A stretch of 39,176 nucleotides of DNA from Dysgonamonadaceae bacterium (GCA_031289145.1 JAITQA010000005.1:1-39176); one strand, 5' to 3'; numbered from the stretch's first letter, positions 1-8,253 are shown. Notes: generated by a model from the letters alone, not told the origin. Numbers and translations: made by a program.

Positions 1-216
1 CGATTTTGTTTCGGCAATTTCATCCAAAAAAGGAAATGTATCGTTTGTCTGAAAAGCAAGGGCATTTTTTACAATGTTTTGCTCTACAGTCAATTGATTG
101 TCCCATGCCTGTACCTGACCTTGGGCATGGCCGGTATACGAAGCAATAAACAAAACCGATAAAAATAAATAAATTCTTGGTTTTGCGCTGTCAAAAGCGC
201 TTTTCTTTACATTCAT
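1..216 (-). CDS. secreted protein, N-terminal fragment (cut by window edge)
   Basis: An open frame starts with ATG at 216 and runs off the left edge after 72 codons. The N terminus is a clear export signal: basic start (MNVKKS), hydrophobic core IYLFLSVLFIAS and a cleavage-like site after GHAQ. The visible mature part (from GQVQAWDNQLTVEQN) is too short for me to recognise a family. It lies 21 bp downstream of the degenerate LanC-like gene on the same strand, so the three genes probably form one transcript. It is too long and too ordinary in its signal peptide to call a lanthipeptide precursor. It could be a protein processed or modified by the LanC-like partners, or simply an operon neighbour. 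Confidence 0.6.
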   Translation of the reverse strand, partial: MNVKKSAFDSAKPRIYLFLSVLFIASYTGHAQGQVQAWDNQLTVEQNIVKNALAFQTNDTFPFLDEIAETKS

Positions 217-237
217 ATTTTTAAAAATTAGCTTTTA

Positions 238-1329
238 TTAAAACATATCCAAAAGAATATACTCCAACCATACATAATTAAAGTTATCCAGCGTTAAACA
301 AATACCGCTCAATCCGCCCAGGATAGATAAATCTATCACTTTTTGATTTGTATACCTGTCTATGTTATGATAATCATACCTTTTCAGTAAAACAGAAGTA
401 TGTTTTTGCCACAAATCTTCCGCTTTTCCAAAAATTTCATCCGGATAGAGGCTATTCAACAGTTTATACAAAATATAATTACCTGATGAACCGGATATGA
501 TACAGGAATCGTATATCATCGTATCTTCCAATGTAGCACGCAATGTCGTTTTTCTTGCCATCGTCAATGCGTTTTGTTCTATATTTTTATCTCCCAATAA
601 TCTGCCGGTTGCCAATAATTGAAATGCTGCTGTCAATTCCCCATACGTCCAGCACATTCTGCATGGCGAATCAGCGTTAACAGTAGCCGGATAATAATTG
701 TAATTCGTTTTTTCCAATTTGCAGAAAATGATATCAAGCGCCCGTTTCTGAATCTCCAGGGATTCTTTCGGGAAAATGCCCTTGCGGACAAAAGTATTAC
801 AGATAGAAAGAACGCCCAGTATACCTGCATGTAATCCCAAGTTTGTACTTTCCGGGTAATTTTTTGAAAGCAATTCGTAATTATCCTTATCGTTTTTTCT
901 AACCGCTTTCAATAGAAAATCCAGCAATAATTTACAATATTCCGGCTGCTTGATTGCCAACAAATGTCCTATACTCCCATTATAATAATAATCCCAATTA
1001 TTCTGATTCAGCGAAGCAACAAAACCATCAACAGTTATCTTTTCTAAAGCATAAATATCTTTTTCCGAAAAGGAAAGCAAATCAATTGCTTTGAGATAAT
1101 TCAGCAACCATAAAACGCCGGCAGAACCGGAAACGATTCCCGTCATTGCATATTTATCAATACCCAGTAATTGTTGCAGATAAAAATCTGTAATTTTATA
1201 ACAGGCAGGATTGGCTGTTTGTAAATATTTATTTGCATATAATACGCACAACCCAATTTTGTCCGGCAGGGTAAAGTTGTATCCGGACTCTTTATAAAAC
1301 GCTATTTTTGAATATATTTCCGTAAGCAT
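238..1329 (-). CDS. LanC-like protein, zinc site degenerate
   Basis: 363 residues, the size expected for the lanthionine synthetase C family, an alpha/alpha barrel. Family signatures are present but altered. A first HAGILG replaces the usual HG(M/I)AG. CWTYGE stands where WCYG(D/E) is expected, so the zinc cysteine is displaced. CIISGSSG stands where CHGSAG is expected, so the Cys-His pair is lost. LSILGGLSG near the C terminus matches the last family repeat. Cyclase chemistry by the known zinc mechanism is therefore unlikely, and a scaffold or pseudoenzyme role is possible. The gene starts 27 bp after the intact LanC-like gene and probably shares its promoter. The family call is firm and the function unknown. 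Confidence 0.75.
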   Translation of the reverse strand: MLTEIYSKIAFYKESGYNFTLPDKIGLCVLYANKYLQTANPACYKITDFYLQQLLGIDKYAMTGIVSGSAGVLWLLNYLKAIDLLSFSEKDIYALEKITVDGFVASLNQNNWDYYYNGSIGHLLAIKQPEYCKLLLDFLLKAVRKNDKDNYELLSKNYPESTNLGLHAGILGVLSICNTFVRKGIFPKESLEIQKRALDIIFCKLEKTNYNYYPATVNADSPCRMCWTYGELTAAFQLLATGRLLGDKNIEQNALTMARKTTLRATLEDTMIYDSCIISGSSGNYILYKLLNSLYPDEIFGKAEDLWQKHTSVLLKRYDYHNIDRYTNQKVIDLSILGGLSGICLTLDNFNYVWLEYILLDMF

Positions 1330-1356
1330 AGTTTGTATCGTATCTGTTGATTCGTT

Positions 1357-2535
1357 TTATGATATTAATAACATTTCATCCCAAATTTGTTTGTCGTCTT
1401 CCAAATAAGATAAGAGAACAAGCCCAACTCCGGCTATACCCATAAGCAAGGAATAATTACAAACCAAACCATCTTGATAATGCGTTTTGTAACCGGCTAA
1501 ACCATCTTCGAAGTGAGCGAAATCCAAAGTTCGGTCTATCCAATACTGAACTGAATCCTTGAATTCCGTTCGCTTTGTTTCAAGATACATCCTGTTATAT
1601 ATCATGGCAATACCGGCGCTTCCATGGCAAATACCGGCATCTTTCACATAATTATCCGTTAAAGATAAACGTTGTGTTGAAGAAAGGAGGCATGCTAATC
1701 CTTTATCCTGCCACTCCATATTACGGATGGCCTTTCCTGCAAGCCACAACGACATGGCAATGCCTAAATCGCCGTAGCACCATGCAAGCCGACTTTTCGC
1801 AATAAAAGAAGGTTTGTTTTCTAAAGATTGATTAGGGAAAAAAGAGCCGAATTGGTGAAAATCTATTTGCTGTGATAGAATATAATTGATTGCGCCATGC
1901 AACATTTCCATCACTTTCGAATCGCAATATCCACTTGTCACAACGCGCGACAAAAAAATAACGATACCGGCCATACCATGGGACAGCGCAATATTATATC
2001 CCCAAGCATTTTTTTCAGGATCTATTAAAAATTTCCATTTGAAAATACCGGTAACACTATCCTTTTCTGCTGTATTGTAAAGAAAATCAATAAGTTCTTG
2101 TATTTGTTCCGGATTTGTTCCGCTCTTTAGAAATAATAAGCCTACTCCAAGAGCGCCATGCATATAATCATAATTTTGTACCTGAATATCGTATCGCATT
2201 TTGTTTACAAGATAAAGATTGAATTCCGGTTGCATGTTGCTGACATCAATATCTATAAAATTATTTTCCCGTAAAAACGCAAATAAATACAATACTCCCG
2301 AAAGTCCACCGGAAAAAGTGTGTGTGTTAATATCTTTCACGAGTCTTTCCAATAGCGTTTCTGCATAAGATTCCGCTAAACAGCTAAATTTTTTATCTCC
2401 CGTGTATCGAGCATAATAAAAAAGAAAAAGCAACAAGCCGAATTCACCGCTATATAAACCTAAATAATCATCTTTCAGACCTTTTTGAATCTTCTTACCG
2501 ATACAATCGGCGATTGAATCAATTCTTTTCTTCAT
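1357..2535 (-). CDS. LanC-like protein with intact zinc motifs
   Basis: A lanthionine synthetase C-like protein of 392 residues from ATG 2535; a second ATG at 2547 would add four residues. All canonical ligands are visible: LSHGMAG (His), AWCYGD (Cys) and GICHGSAG (Cys-His), at about residues 186, 253, 303 and 304. These are the zinc ligands that activate cysteine thiols for addition to dehydroamino acids in lantibiotic cyclases. Repeated G-x-x-G turns (MHGALGVG, GGLSGVL, MGIAGVG) fit the seven-repeat barrel. No LanB dehydratase, LanM, transporter or precursor peptide is in the window, so a real lanthipeptide pathway is unproven. Bacteroidetes also carry LanC-like proteins outside lantibiotic clusters. 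I prefer the 2535 start because the promoter element ends only a few bases from the 2547 ATG. Confidence 0.82.
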   Translation of the reverse strand: MKKRIDSIADCIGKKIQKGLKDDYLGLYSGEFGLLLFLFYYARYTGDKKFSCLAESYAETLLERLVKDINTHTFSGGLSGVLYLFAFLRENNFIDIDVSNMQPEFNLYLVNKMRYDIQVQNYDYMHGALGVGLLFLKSGTNPEQIQELIDFLYNTAEKDSVTGIFKWKFLIDPEKNAWGYNIALSHGMAGIVIFLSRVVTSGYCDSKVMEMLHGAINYILSQQIDFHQFGSFFPNQSLENKPSFIAKSRLAWCYGDLGIAMSLWLAGKAIRNMEWQDKGLACLLSSTQRLSLTDNYVKDAGICHGSAGIAMIYNRMYLETKRTEFKDSVQYWIDRTLDFAHFEDGLAGYKTHYQDGLVCNYSLLMGIAGVGLVLLSYLEDDKQIWDEMLLIS

Positions 2536-2554
2536 AATGGGTTGCATATTGTAT

Positions 2555-2582
2555 CAAAATTACGCACAAATATTATTACAAA
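2555..2582 (-). promoter_or_regulatory. putative promoter of the LanC-like operon
   Basis: On the minus strand TAATTTTG (plus-strand 2562 to 2555) matches the Bacteroidetes -7 element TAnnTTTG. A TTTG lies about 16 bases upstream (2582-2579), slightly closer than the usual spacing. The predicted transcript start falls at about 2549. Confidence 0.45.
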
Positions 2583-2632
2583 GTAATGAAATAAAAAATA
2601 AACCGGCAAACATTTATGAGAACAATTTCAAA

Positions 2633-2700
2633 TTTTTGAAAGTAAGTTTTTGAAAGTTTTTGTTCACATAAATTTCAGGTGTAAAGTTTCACATAAATTT
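2633..2700. repeat. two sets of short direct repeats upstream of the XRE gene
   Basis: TTTTTGAAAGT occurs at 2633-2643 and 2647-2657. TTCACATAAATTT occurs at 2663-2675 and 2688-2700, 25 bp apart. They lie in the intergenic space between the divergent LanC-like operon and the XRE gene, so they could be protein-binding sites, though AT-rich sequence makes chance repeats more likely. Confidence 0.4.
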
Positions 2701-2731
2701 TGGAATAAAATCAAAAAAAATTGGGCAAATC

Positions 2732-2764
2732 TTGTCCAACTTTCCGGACAAAACAGTACCTTTG
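2732..2764 (+). promoter_or_regulatory. XRE promoter with an embedded operator-like inverted repeat
   Basis: TACCTTTG at 2757-2764 matches the -7 consensus, and a TTG at 2732-2734 can serve as the -33 element. Between them sits a perfect dyad, TTGTCC (2732-2737) and GGACAA (2746-2751), with an 8-base spacer. An inverted repeat inside the promoter of a gene for a helix-turn-helix protein is the usual layout of an autorepression operator. Binding is inferred, not shown. Confidence 0.55.
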
Positions 2765-2788
2765 TTGTACAAAAAAATAAAACCGGTT

Positions 2789-3120
2789 ATGAGTATAGGT
2801 GATAATCTTAGAGTTATAAGGAACAGGAATAATGTTTCGCAGCAGGAAATTGCTGATTTTCTGGGTGTTGATCGCAAACGTATGTGAGTTGGGAAGCAAG
2901 TGCAGCCGACATCAAAAGTTCATATATTCCCAAGTTGGCAGAGTTTTTACATGTGGAAATAAATGACTTATTCCGGGAAAAAGCCACTGATATAGTTATT
3001 AATCAACATAATACAGATAATAAAGACAGTTCTGTAAATGGAATTGTTCTTCTATTAACCGATAAAGAGGCTGTAAACCGGCTTGTTGAAGTTATGAAAG
3101 AAAGATTTGAAAACAAATAG
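2789..3120 (+). pseudogene. XRE-family HTH regulator, frameshifted
   Basis: ATG 2789 opens a typical Cro/C1-type helix-turn-helix (MSIGDNLRVIRNRNNVSQQEIADFLGV) that hits TGA right after DRKRM. The next frame resumes the family pattern at once (YVSWEASAADI, YIPKLAEFLHVEINDLF) and continues to the stop at 3120. One extra A in the AAA run at 2876-2878 would restore an unbroken protein of about 110 residues with the expected DRKTYVSWE in the HTH. The downstream half could start at GTG 2884, but it would lack most of the DNA-binding helices. Either this is a 1-base inactivating deletion, a sequencing error, or less likely a programmed shift. The C-terminal 45 residues (NKDSSVNGIVLLLTDKE) may mediate dimerisation. 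Confidence 0.75.
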
Positions 3121-3172
3121 CCGACTTTCATTGCGTTTTAGAAAAAGGGAGTATAGAGCAAAATGCACCTCT

Positions 3173-3619
3173 TCAATATGCAAGGATTTCTTTTACCTTT
3201 TTTATCACTTCCGGAATCGCAGCTGCCACTTCCGGCGACAAATCCATCCCGACTTCGCTGATGTCCGCCACCGAAACCACAATCAACTGAATTTCGGGCG
3301 AAATACCCGAAAGCGCCATGGCTTCTATCATGTCGCGCAACCCGATTTCGTGAGCGCTCATTAAAAGTGGAAAATCGGAGGCATAATGTGGACGAATCAG
3401 ACGCACCGTGCCGGGCGGATAGCTATCCAAAGTGGCGTCAATCATGATGATACGGCTGTATTCCTGAAGGAAACCAATCAGATGTAACCCCCCGGTTCCG
3501 CCGTCCATCAAGCGGACGCCGGAGGGCAAATCTTCTTTTTCCAAGGCTTGAATCACATGGATACCGATACCTTCATCTTTCAACAGCAAATTGCCTACGC
3601 CAAGAATCAGTATATTCAT
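3173..3619 (-). CDS. hyaD: [NiFe] hydrogenase maturation endopeptidase (HyaD/HybD family)
   Basis: 148 residues, the family's usual length. It removes the C-terminal extension of the large subunit once the NiFe centre is inserted. The start ILILGVGNLLLKDEG is diagnostic, and the nickel-sensing residues of the family are present: E16 (KDEGIG), D61 (IMIDAT) and H90 (SAHEIG). The ATG at 3619 overlaps the stop of the cytochrome b gene in an ATGA, which supports this start and translational coupling. It is the last gene of the hydrogenase operon and converges with the broken XRE gene, 52 bp apart. Its likely substrate is the extension after His in DPCLACAVH of the large subunit encoded upstream. 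Confidence 0.93.
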   Translation of the reverse strand: MNILILGVGNLLLKDEGIGIHVIQALEKEDLPSGVRLMDGGTGGLHLIGFLQEYSRIIMIDATLDSYPPGTVRLIRPHYASDFPLLMSAHEIGLRDMIEAMALSGISPEIQLIVVSVADISEVGMDLSPEVAAAIPEVIKKVKEILAY

Positions 3620-4347
3620 GATTCCGGAAGCGCATCTTCTTTGGTTCCAACCGTATTGGCTTCTGCGGCAACTACCTCTTCTTCGATAAATTTCCATCCG
3701 CCAATCATGGAGGATGTCACGCCTCGCCGTTCGATATAGTCGTGGTAGAAAACCAAATAGACATGCACAATGGCGAAAATGATAAAGAACCACATCAGTA
3801 TATGGTGGATATAACGTACCGTCAGGTCTCCTCCCAAGAAAGGAATCACCCAGGCAAACATATTCGGGAGAAAAGCCTTGCTCATTTGGGCATATAGTCC
3901 GAATCCGGTAAGACATTGCAACAGAAAAGCCAAAAACAGTCCGAAATAAATGATGGACGCCAATGCATTGTGCCCGATACTGTCGACCGGTTTTTTCTTT
4001 ACCATCAGGATATCGACCTGAATCACATCGAACAGCTCTTTCCATTGGGCTTTTGTGTAGGGAATGAAATTTTTCCATCCGGCATACCTGTTTCCTACAA
4101 ATCCCCAATAAATGCGGAACATGAAATTAAAAAGGAAGATAAATGCCGTTACAAAATGGATGAAACGCACGATGCCGAACCAGAAACTGAAATTCGCTTC
4201 ATTTCCGCTCATGATGGCGGGCGGATTGGCAATGATAAAGCCCGTAATACACAAAATAACGATGCACAAGGCGTTTACCCAGTGGTATACTCTCACGGGT
4301 AATTCCCAGACATAGACCTCAACTAATTTTCTTGTACGATTTTTCAT
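3616..4347 (-). CDS. hyaC: [NiFe] hydrogenase b-type cytochrome subunit (HyaC)
   Basis: 243-residue integral membrane protein that anchors the hydrogenase dimer and passes electrons from its small subunit to the quinone pool. Four hydrophobic segments are visible (around NALCIVILCITGFII, FVTAFIFLFNFMF, SIIYFGLFLAFLLQC and HHILMWFFIIFAIVHVYLVF). Candidate haem-ligand histidines are H22 (VYHWVN), H64 (RFIHFV) and the histidines of RYIHHI and IVHVYL. The start at 4347 (MKNRTRKLVEVYVWE) is chosen over a longer frame that would overlap the large-subunit gene; it leaves a 10-bp gap. It overlaps hyaD by 4 bases. The acidic tail EEEVVAAEAN is probably cytoplasmic. Confidence 0.92.
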   Translation of the reverse strand: MKNRTRKLVEVYVWELPVRVYHWVNALCIVILCITGFIIANPPAIMSGNEANFSFWFGIVRFIHFVTAFIFLFNFMFRIYWGFVGNRYAGWKNFIPYTKAQWKELFDVIQVDILMVKKKPVDSIGHNALASIIYFGLFLAFLLQCLTGFGLYAQMSKAFLPNMFAWVIPFLGGDLTVRYIHHILMWFFIIFAIVHVYLVFYHDYIERRGVTSSMIGGWKFIEEEVVAAEANTVGTKEDALPES

Positions 4348-4357
4348 AAAAAAACCA

Positions 4358-6076
4358 TTAAAAAGTATCCGTTTGATGCACATAGTCTCCTTTTTCATCA
4401 TAGAGATGTACGGCGCAAGCCAGACAAGGGTCGAAAGAGTGAATGGTACGCAGGATTTCCAAGGGGAGCTTGGGGTCGTGTACAGGCGTACCTATCAGCG
4501 AAGATTCGAAAGCCGAAAGGTTTCCGTTTTCATCACGGGGAGAAGCGTTCCATGTAGTGGGAACGACCAACTGGTAATTTTCCACACGTTTGTCTTTGAT
4601 TTTGATGAAGTGTGCCAAGGCGCCTCTGGGCGCTTCCGACAGTCCGACTCCTTGCGCTTCTTTCGGCCATTTGTTTTCATCCCACAGTTCATGATTGACC
4701 ATCCGGGAGTCACTGGCCAGATTTTGCAGCAATGAATGATAAAATTCCAAAGTCCAATCGGCTATCAGTTTCGTTTCCAAACCACGGGCAGCTGTTCGGC
4801 CAAGTGTGGAGAAAAGGGCTTCGGCCGGCAAATCCAACTGTTTGAGCGTATTGTCTATCAATGTCTTCTGCGGTTCTGCACCGGCGGCATACGCGACCAA
4901 AAGACGTGACAGCGGGCCTACTTCCATCGGTTTTTCTTTCCAGCGCGGCGTTTTTACCCAACTGTATTTATCTTTTACATCCAAATGGGTGTAGGGCGGT
5001 TTAGGCCCGGTATAATTCAGTTTTGTTTCCCCCTCGTAAGGATGCAGACCGGCCTGGCTGCCTTTGCTGTATTCATACCAGGAATGGTAAATGTACTCCT
5101 TGATTTCATCCGGGGAACCGGCGTCTACCGGATGTACTTTGCTTAAATCCCTGTCAAGAATGATACCGCGCGGCATTTTGAAATTATCGGTTTCTCCATA
5201 AGCGCCAATGGGAAAATCGCCGTAAGACAGGTAATTACTGATTCCGCCTCCGATTTTTCCCCATTCGTTTTTATACACTTCCCCAATCATGAGTAAATCG
5301 GGAACATATACTTGGTCTACAAATGTTTTCGCTTCGCTGAGCAATTTTCCTACAAGCGCCAGGCGTTCGGAATTGATGGCATTCGCTTCATCTAAATTGA
5401 AACTTACCGGCATCCCGCCTACCAGATAATTTGGATGTGGGTTTTTGCCGCCGAACACGGCATGGACTTTGACGATTTGCCGTTGCCATTCTAAGGCTTC
5501 CAGATAATGGGCGACAGCTACCAAGTTTTGTTCCGGCGTTAGTTTATACGCCGGATGTCCCCAGTAACCGTTGGCAAAAATACCCAATTGGCCGCTGTCG
5601 ACAAATTTTTTGATGCGGCTTTGTATATCCCTGAAATAGCCGGCCGAACTGTTCGGCCAGTTCGAAAGTTTCTGTGCGGCATCGGATGCTGCGACGGGGT
5701 CGGCTTTCAATGAAGATACAACATCTACCCAATCCAAAGCGTGTAAGTGGTAGAAATGCACTACATGGTCGTGCATATACAAGGTGCCCAGCATCAGGTT
5801 GCGTACCAACTCGGCATTTTGCGGGATGGTGATGCCCAAGGCATTTTCTACGGAGCGAACCGAACAAAGAGAATGCATAGAAGTGCACACTCCACATACA
5901 CGTCCTACAAAAGCCCATACATCACGCGGGTCGCGGTCTTTGACGATGGTTTCAAGTCCCCGAACCATGGTGCCCGAACTGTAAGCGTCTTTGATAACGC
6001 CTTTTTCAATTTCGGCTTCTATTCTCAAATGACCCTCAATGCGTGTGATGGGGTCAACAACTATTCTTTCCGACAT
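4358..6076 (-). CDS. hyaB: [NiFe] hydrogenase large subunit (HyaB)
   Basis: 572 residues; catalytic subunit that splits H2 at the NiFe(CN)2CO centre. It has both cysteine pairs: RVCGVCTSMH (C61, C64) and DPCLACAVH (about C551, C554) near the C terminus. Fifteen residues follow His557, the extension expected to be cut by HyaD. The N terminus VVDPITRIEGH is the group-1 signature. I use ATG 6076; an in-frame TTG at 6085 would add three residues. It has no export signal of its own, so it would be co-exported with the Tat-bearing small subunit encoded 21 bp upstream. Position and motifs mark an uptake (H2-oxidising) membrane enzyme. Confidence 0.96.
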   Translation of the reverse strand: MSERIVVDPITRIEGHLRIEAEIEKGVIKDAYSSGTMVRGLETIVKDRDPRDVWAFVGRVCGVCTSMHSLCSVRSVENALGITIPQNAELVRNLMLGTLYMHDHVVHFYHLHALDWVDVVSSLKADPVAASDAAQKLSNWPNSSAGYFRDIQSRIKKFVDSGQLGIFANGYWGHPAYKLTPEQNLVAVAHYLEALEWQRQIVKVHAVFGGKNPHPNYLVGGMPVSFNLDEANAINSERLALVGKLLSEAKTFVDQVYVPDLLMIGEVYKNEWGKIGGGISNYLSYGDFPIGAYGETDNFKMPRGIILDRDLSKVHPVDAGSPDEIKEYIYHSWYEYSKGSQAGLHPYEGETKLNYTGPKPPYTHLDVKDKYSWVKTPRWKEKPMEVGPLSRLLVAYAAGAEPQKTLIDNTLKQLDLPAEALFSTLGRTAARGLETKLIADWTLEFYHSLLQNLASDSRMVNHELWDENKWPKEAQGVGLSEAPRGALAHFIKIKDKRVENYQLVVPTTWNASPRDENGNLSAFESSLIGTPVHDPKLPLEILRTIHSFDPCLACAVHLYDEKGDYVHQTDTF

Positions 6077-6097
6077 GTTTTTCAAATTTTATGTTAA

Positions 6098-7180
6098 TTA
6101 TTCTTCCAGATTTTCAATCAAATCTTTTTTACGGATATTGGTAGCAACTGCGTGGGCAGCTATGCCGACAGCCGTCAGTGCGCCGATACCCAAACCGATT
6201 TGGTCGGCTGTAGCTTCAATTCCGAAAGCATGCAGCGCGGGGTCCCGTTTGTAGAAAGGACTGTTATCCCAAAATCCTTCTTCGCTACACCCGATACAGG
6301 GATGTCCGCTTTGAATCGGATAACTTGTGCCTTCGTTCCATTTGATGATGCCGCAGGAATTGTAGGTGCTTGGCCCCTTGCATCCCACTTTGTAAAGGCA
6401 ATATCCGCGTTTGGCATTTTCGTCGTCGAAACTTTCCACAAAAAGGCCTGCATCAAAATTAGCCCTGCGGTAGCAGGTGTCGTGTACACGGCGGGAATAA
6501 AAGGCTTTTGGCCTTCCCAAGCCATCCAATTGAGGTATTGTACCGAAAGTGAGCAGGTGAACCACTACGCCCGCCATCACTTCGGCAATAGGAGGACATC
6601 CCTGCACATTGATAACAGGCTTGCCACTGATAAATTTCCGTATCGCTTTCGCTCCGGTCGGATTGGGGTTGGCTGCCTGAACACATCCGGATGAAGCGCA
6701 ATTGCCCCAGGCAATCACCGCTTTAGCGCCCTTGGCGGTTTCTTCCAGAATTTGTTTGGCGCTCCGACCGCCAACACAGCAATAAGCCTCGTTTTTGGTT
6801 GGAACAGACCCTTCAATCATCAGGATATATTCGCCTTTGTATTTTTCCATGGTATCGTGCAGGCACTTTTCGGCCTGTTCGCCGGATGCAGCCATCAAAG
6901 TTTCATCATAATCCAATGAAATCTCATCGAAAAGCAGTGTTGCCAAAATAGGGTGAGAGGTTCGTACAAACGACTCACTACAGCAGGTACATTCCTGAAG
7001 ATGCAACCAGATAACAGGAAGGCGCGTTTTCTTTTCCAAAGCTTCCACTACTTGTGCTACTCCGGTAGTTTCCAATCCCATCATTGCCGCCATGGCAGTG
7101 CAGAATTTCAGAAAATCGCGGCGGGAAACGCCTTTTTTCAAACATTCCTCATAAACGGATAAATCTTTTTGTTTTGTCAT
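6098..7180 (-). CDS. hyaA: [NiFe] hydrogenase small subunit, six-cysteine (oxygen-tolerant type) signature
   Basis: 360 residues; carries the three iron-sulphur clusters between active site and cytochrome b. A twin-arginine signal (SRRDFLKFC, R20-R21) ends near VEA at residue 47. Counting from there, cysteines fall at 17, 19 and 20 (ECTCCSES), 114 and 119 (WGNCASSGC) and 148 (QGCPP). That matches the six ligands of the [4Fe-3S] proximal cluster of E. coli Hyd-1 and Ralstonia HoxK, where ordinary enzymes have Gly at two of these sites. The distal cluster motif HDTCYRR and the medial cluster region GHPCIGCSEEGFW are intact. A C-terminal anchor helix (IGLGIGALTAVGIAAHAV) precedes a basic tail. 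ATG 7180 is chosen because it gives a normal Tat N region and a 25-bp gap to hypE. Confidence 0.96.
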   Translation of the reverse strand: MTKQKDLSVYEECLKKGVSRRDFLKFCTAMAAMMGLETTGVAQVVEALEKKTRLPVIWLHLQECTCCSESFVRTSHPILATLLFDEISLDYDETLMAASGEQAEKCLHDTMEKYKGEYILMIEGSVPTKNEAYCCVGGRSAKQILEETAKGAKAVIAWGNCASSGCVQAANPNPTGAKAIRKFISGKPVINVQGCPPIAEVMAGVVVHLLTFGTIPQLDGLGRPKAFYSRRVHDTCYRRANFDAGLFVESFDDENAKRGYCLYKVGCKGPSTYNSCGIIKWNEGTSYPIQSGHPCIGCSEEGFWDNSPFYKRDPALHAFGIEATADQIGLGIGALTAVGIAAHAVATNIRKKDLIENLEE

Positions 7181-7205
7181 ATATTTTTTATTAAGATTAG
7201 AATAA

Positions 7206-8243
7206 TCAGCAAATCCGCGGCAATTGGTCTCCGGCCAGCATGGAAACAATCCGGTTATTTCCGTAAATCGTTTTCAGTTTGACCAAAGCTTTGCCGGTAG
7301 TTAGTACCTGTCCGATAGGCCTTGCGTTTGCTCCTTCCGGGAAGCGACGAAGTATGGAAAGCGCTTCGTCGGCATATTTTTCAGGTAATATGAGTAATAC
7401 AATCCCCTCGTTTGCAATGAATAGAGGGTCTAATCCCAAGATTTCGGAAGCTGCCCGCACCGGTTCCGGAACCGGAAGAGACGCTTCGTTCAATTCAATT
7501 GCTACATTCGCCGAAGCGGCTATCTCATTCAAAGTCGTGCCTACGCCTCCCCGGGTCGGGTCACGCAAGACATGCACTTCGCGAATGGATTGAACCAATT
7601 GCGCAATCATTTTGTTCAGGGCGGCGGTATCGCTTTTCAGATTGGTTTCAAATCCGAGGCTTTCCCGCGCCGACAGGATGGCAATTCCATGAACGCCGAT
7701 GTCGCCGCTGCAAATCACGCTGTCGCCGGGTGCAACCCGCGAAGGGGCTATATTGACTCCTTCCGGAACAATCCCGATTCCGCTTGTGTTGATGAAAATC
7801 TTGTCGCATTTACCTCGTTCTACAACTTTGGTGTCTCCTGCGGCAATCTTTACACCGGCTGTTTCCGCCGCCGTTTGCATGGATTTTACAATTCGCTGCA
7901 AATCCGTCAGCGGCAGGCCTTCTTCGAGGATGAATCCTGCGGTCAGGTACAGGGGAGCGGCTCCGCAACAGGCCAAGTCGTTTACCGTCCCGTTTATGGC
8001 TAAGTCTCCGATATTTCCTCCGGGGAAAAATACCGGATTCACGACAAAACTATCGGTAGAGTAGGCCAACCGACCGGCCTCGACCGGAAATACGCAGCCA
8101 TCGTGGTCTTGTTCCAGCAAAGGATTACGAAAAGCAGGATAAAAAATATCCCGGATCAGTTGATGTGACAACCGTCCTCCGCTACCGTGTCCTAAAAGGA
8201 CGCAATCGGTATCCATGTAAGGGATGGGACAATTCATTTCCAT
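7206..8243 (-). CDS. hypE: hydrogenase maturation protein HypE
   Basis: 345-residue member of the PurM/ThiL-like ATP-binding family. It dehydrates the carbamoylated C-terminal cysteine to a thiocyanate, the source of the cyanide ligands of the active site. The C terminus ends in PRIC, the required terminal cysteine. GHGSGGRLSHQLI, DLAINGTVNDLA, IAAGDTKVVERG and RDPTRGGVGTTLNEIA are typical. An AAAGGA sequence sits just upstream of ATG 8243 and decides the start; the longer open frame upstream lies inside hypD. It is 10 bp from the hypD stop. HypF, which supplies the carbamoyl group, is not in the window. Confidence 0.95.
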   Translation of the reverse strand: MEMNCPIPYMDTDCVLLGHGSGGRLSHQLIRDIFYPAFRNPLLEQDHDGCVFPVEAGRLAYSTDSFVVNPVFFPGGNIGDLAINGTVNDLACCGAAPLYLTAGFILEEGLPLTDLQRIVKSMQTAAETAGVKIAAGDTKVVERGKCDKIFINTSGIGIVPEGVNIAPSRVAPGDSVICSGDIGVHGIAILSARESLGFETNLKSDTAALNKMIAQLVQSIREVHVLRDPTRGGVGTTLNEIAASANVAIELNEASLPVPEPVRAASEILGLDPLFIANEGIVLLILPEKYADEALSILRRFPEGANARPIGQVLTTGKALVKLKTIYGNNRIVSMLAGDQLPRIC

Positions 8244-8253
8244 TCGGTTTCCT

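Noticed and set aside
2884..3120. Independent small gene starting at GTG
   Set aside because: It continues the HTH family pattern directly after the frameshift, so it is the second half of the XRE gene.
3620..4108. Extended open frame upstream of hyaD
   Set aside because: It is antisense-free but overlaps the cytochrome b gene in another frame. The diagnostic HyaD start is at 3619, and the upstream residues match no hydrogenase protease.
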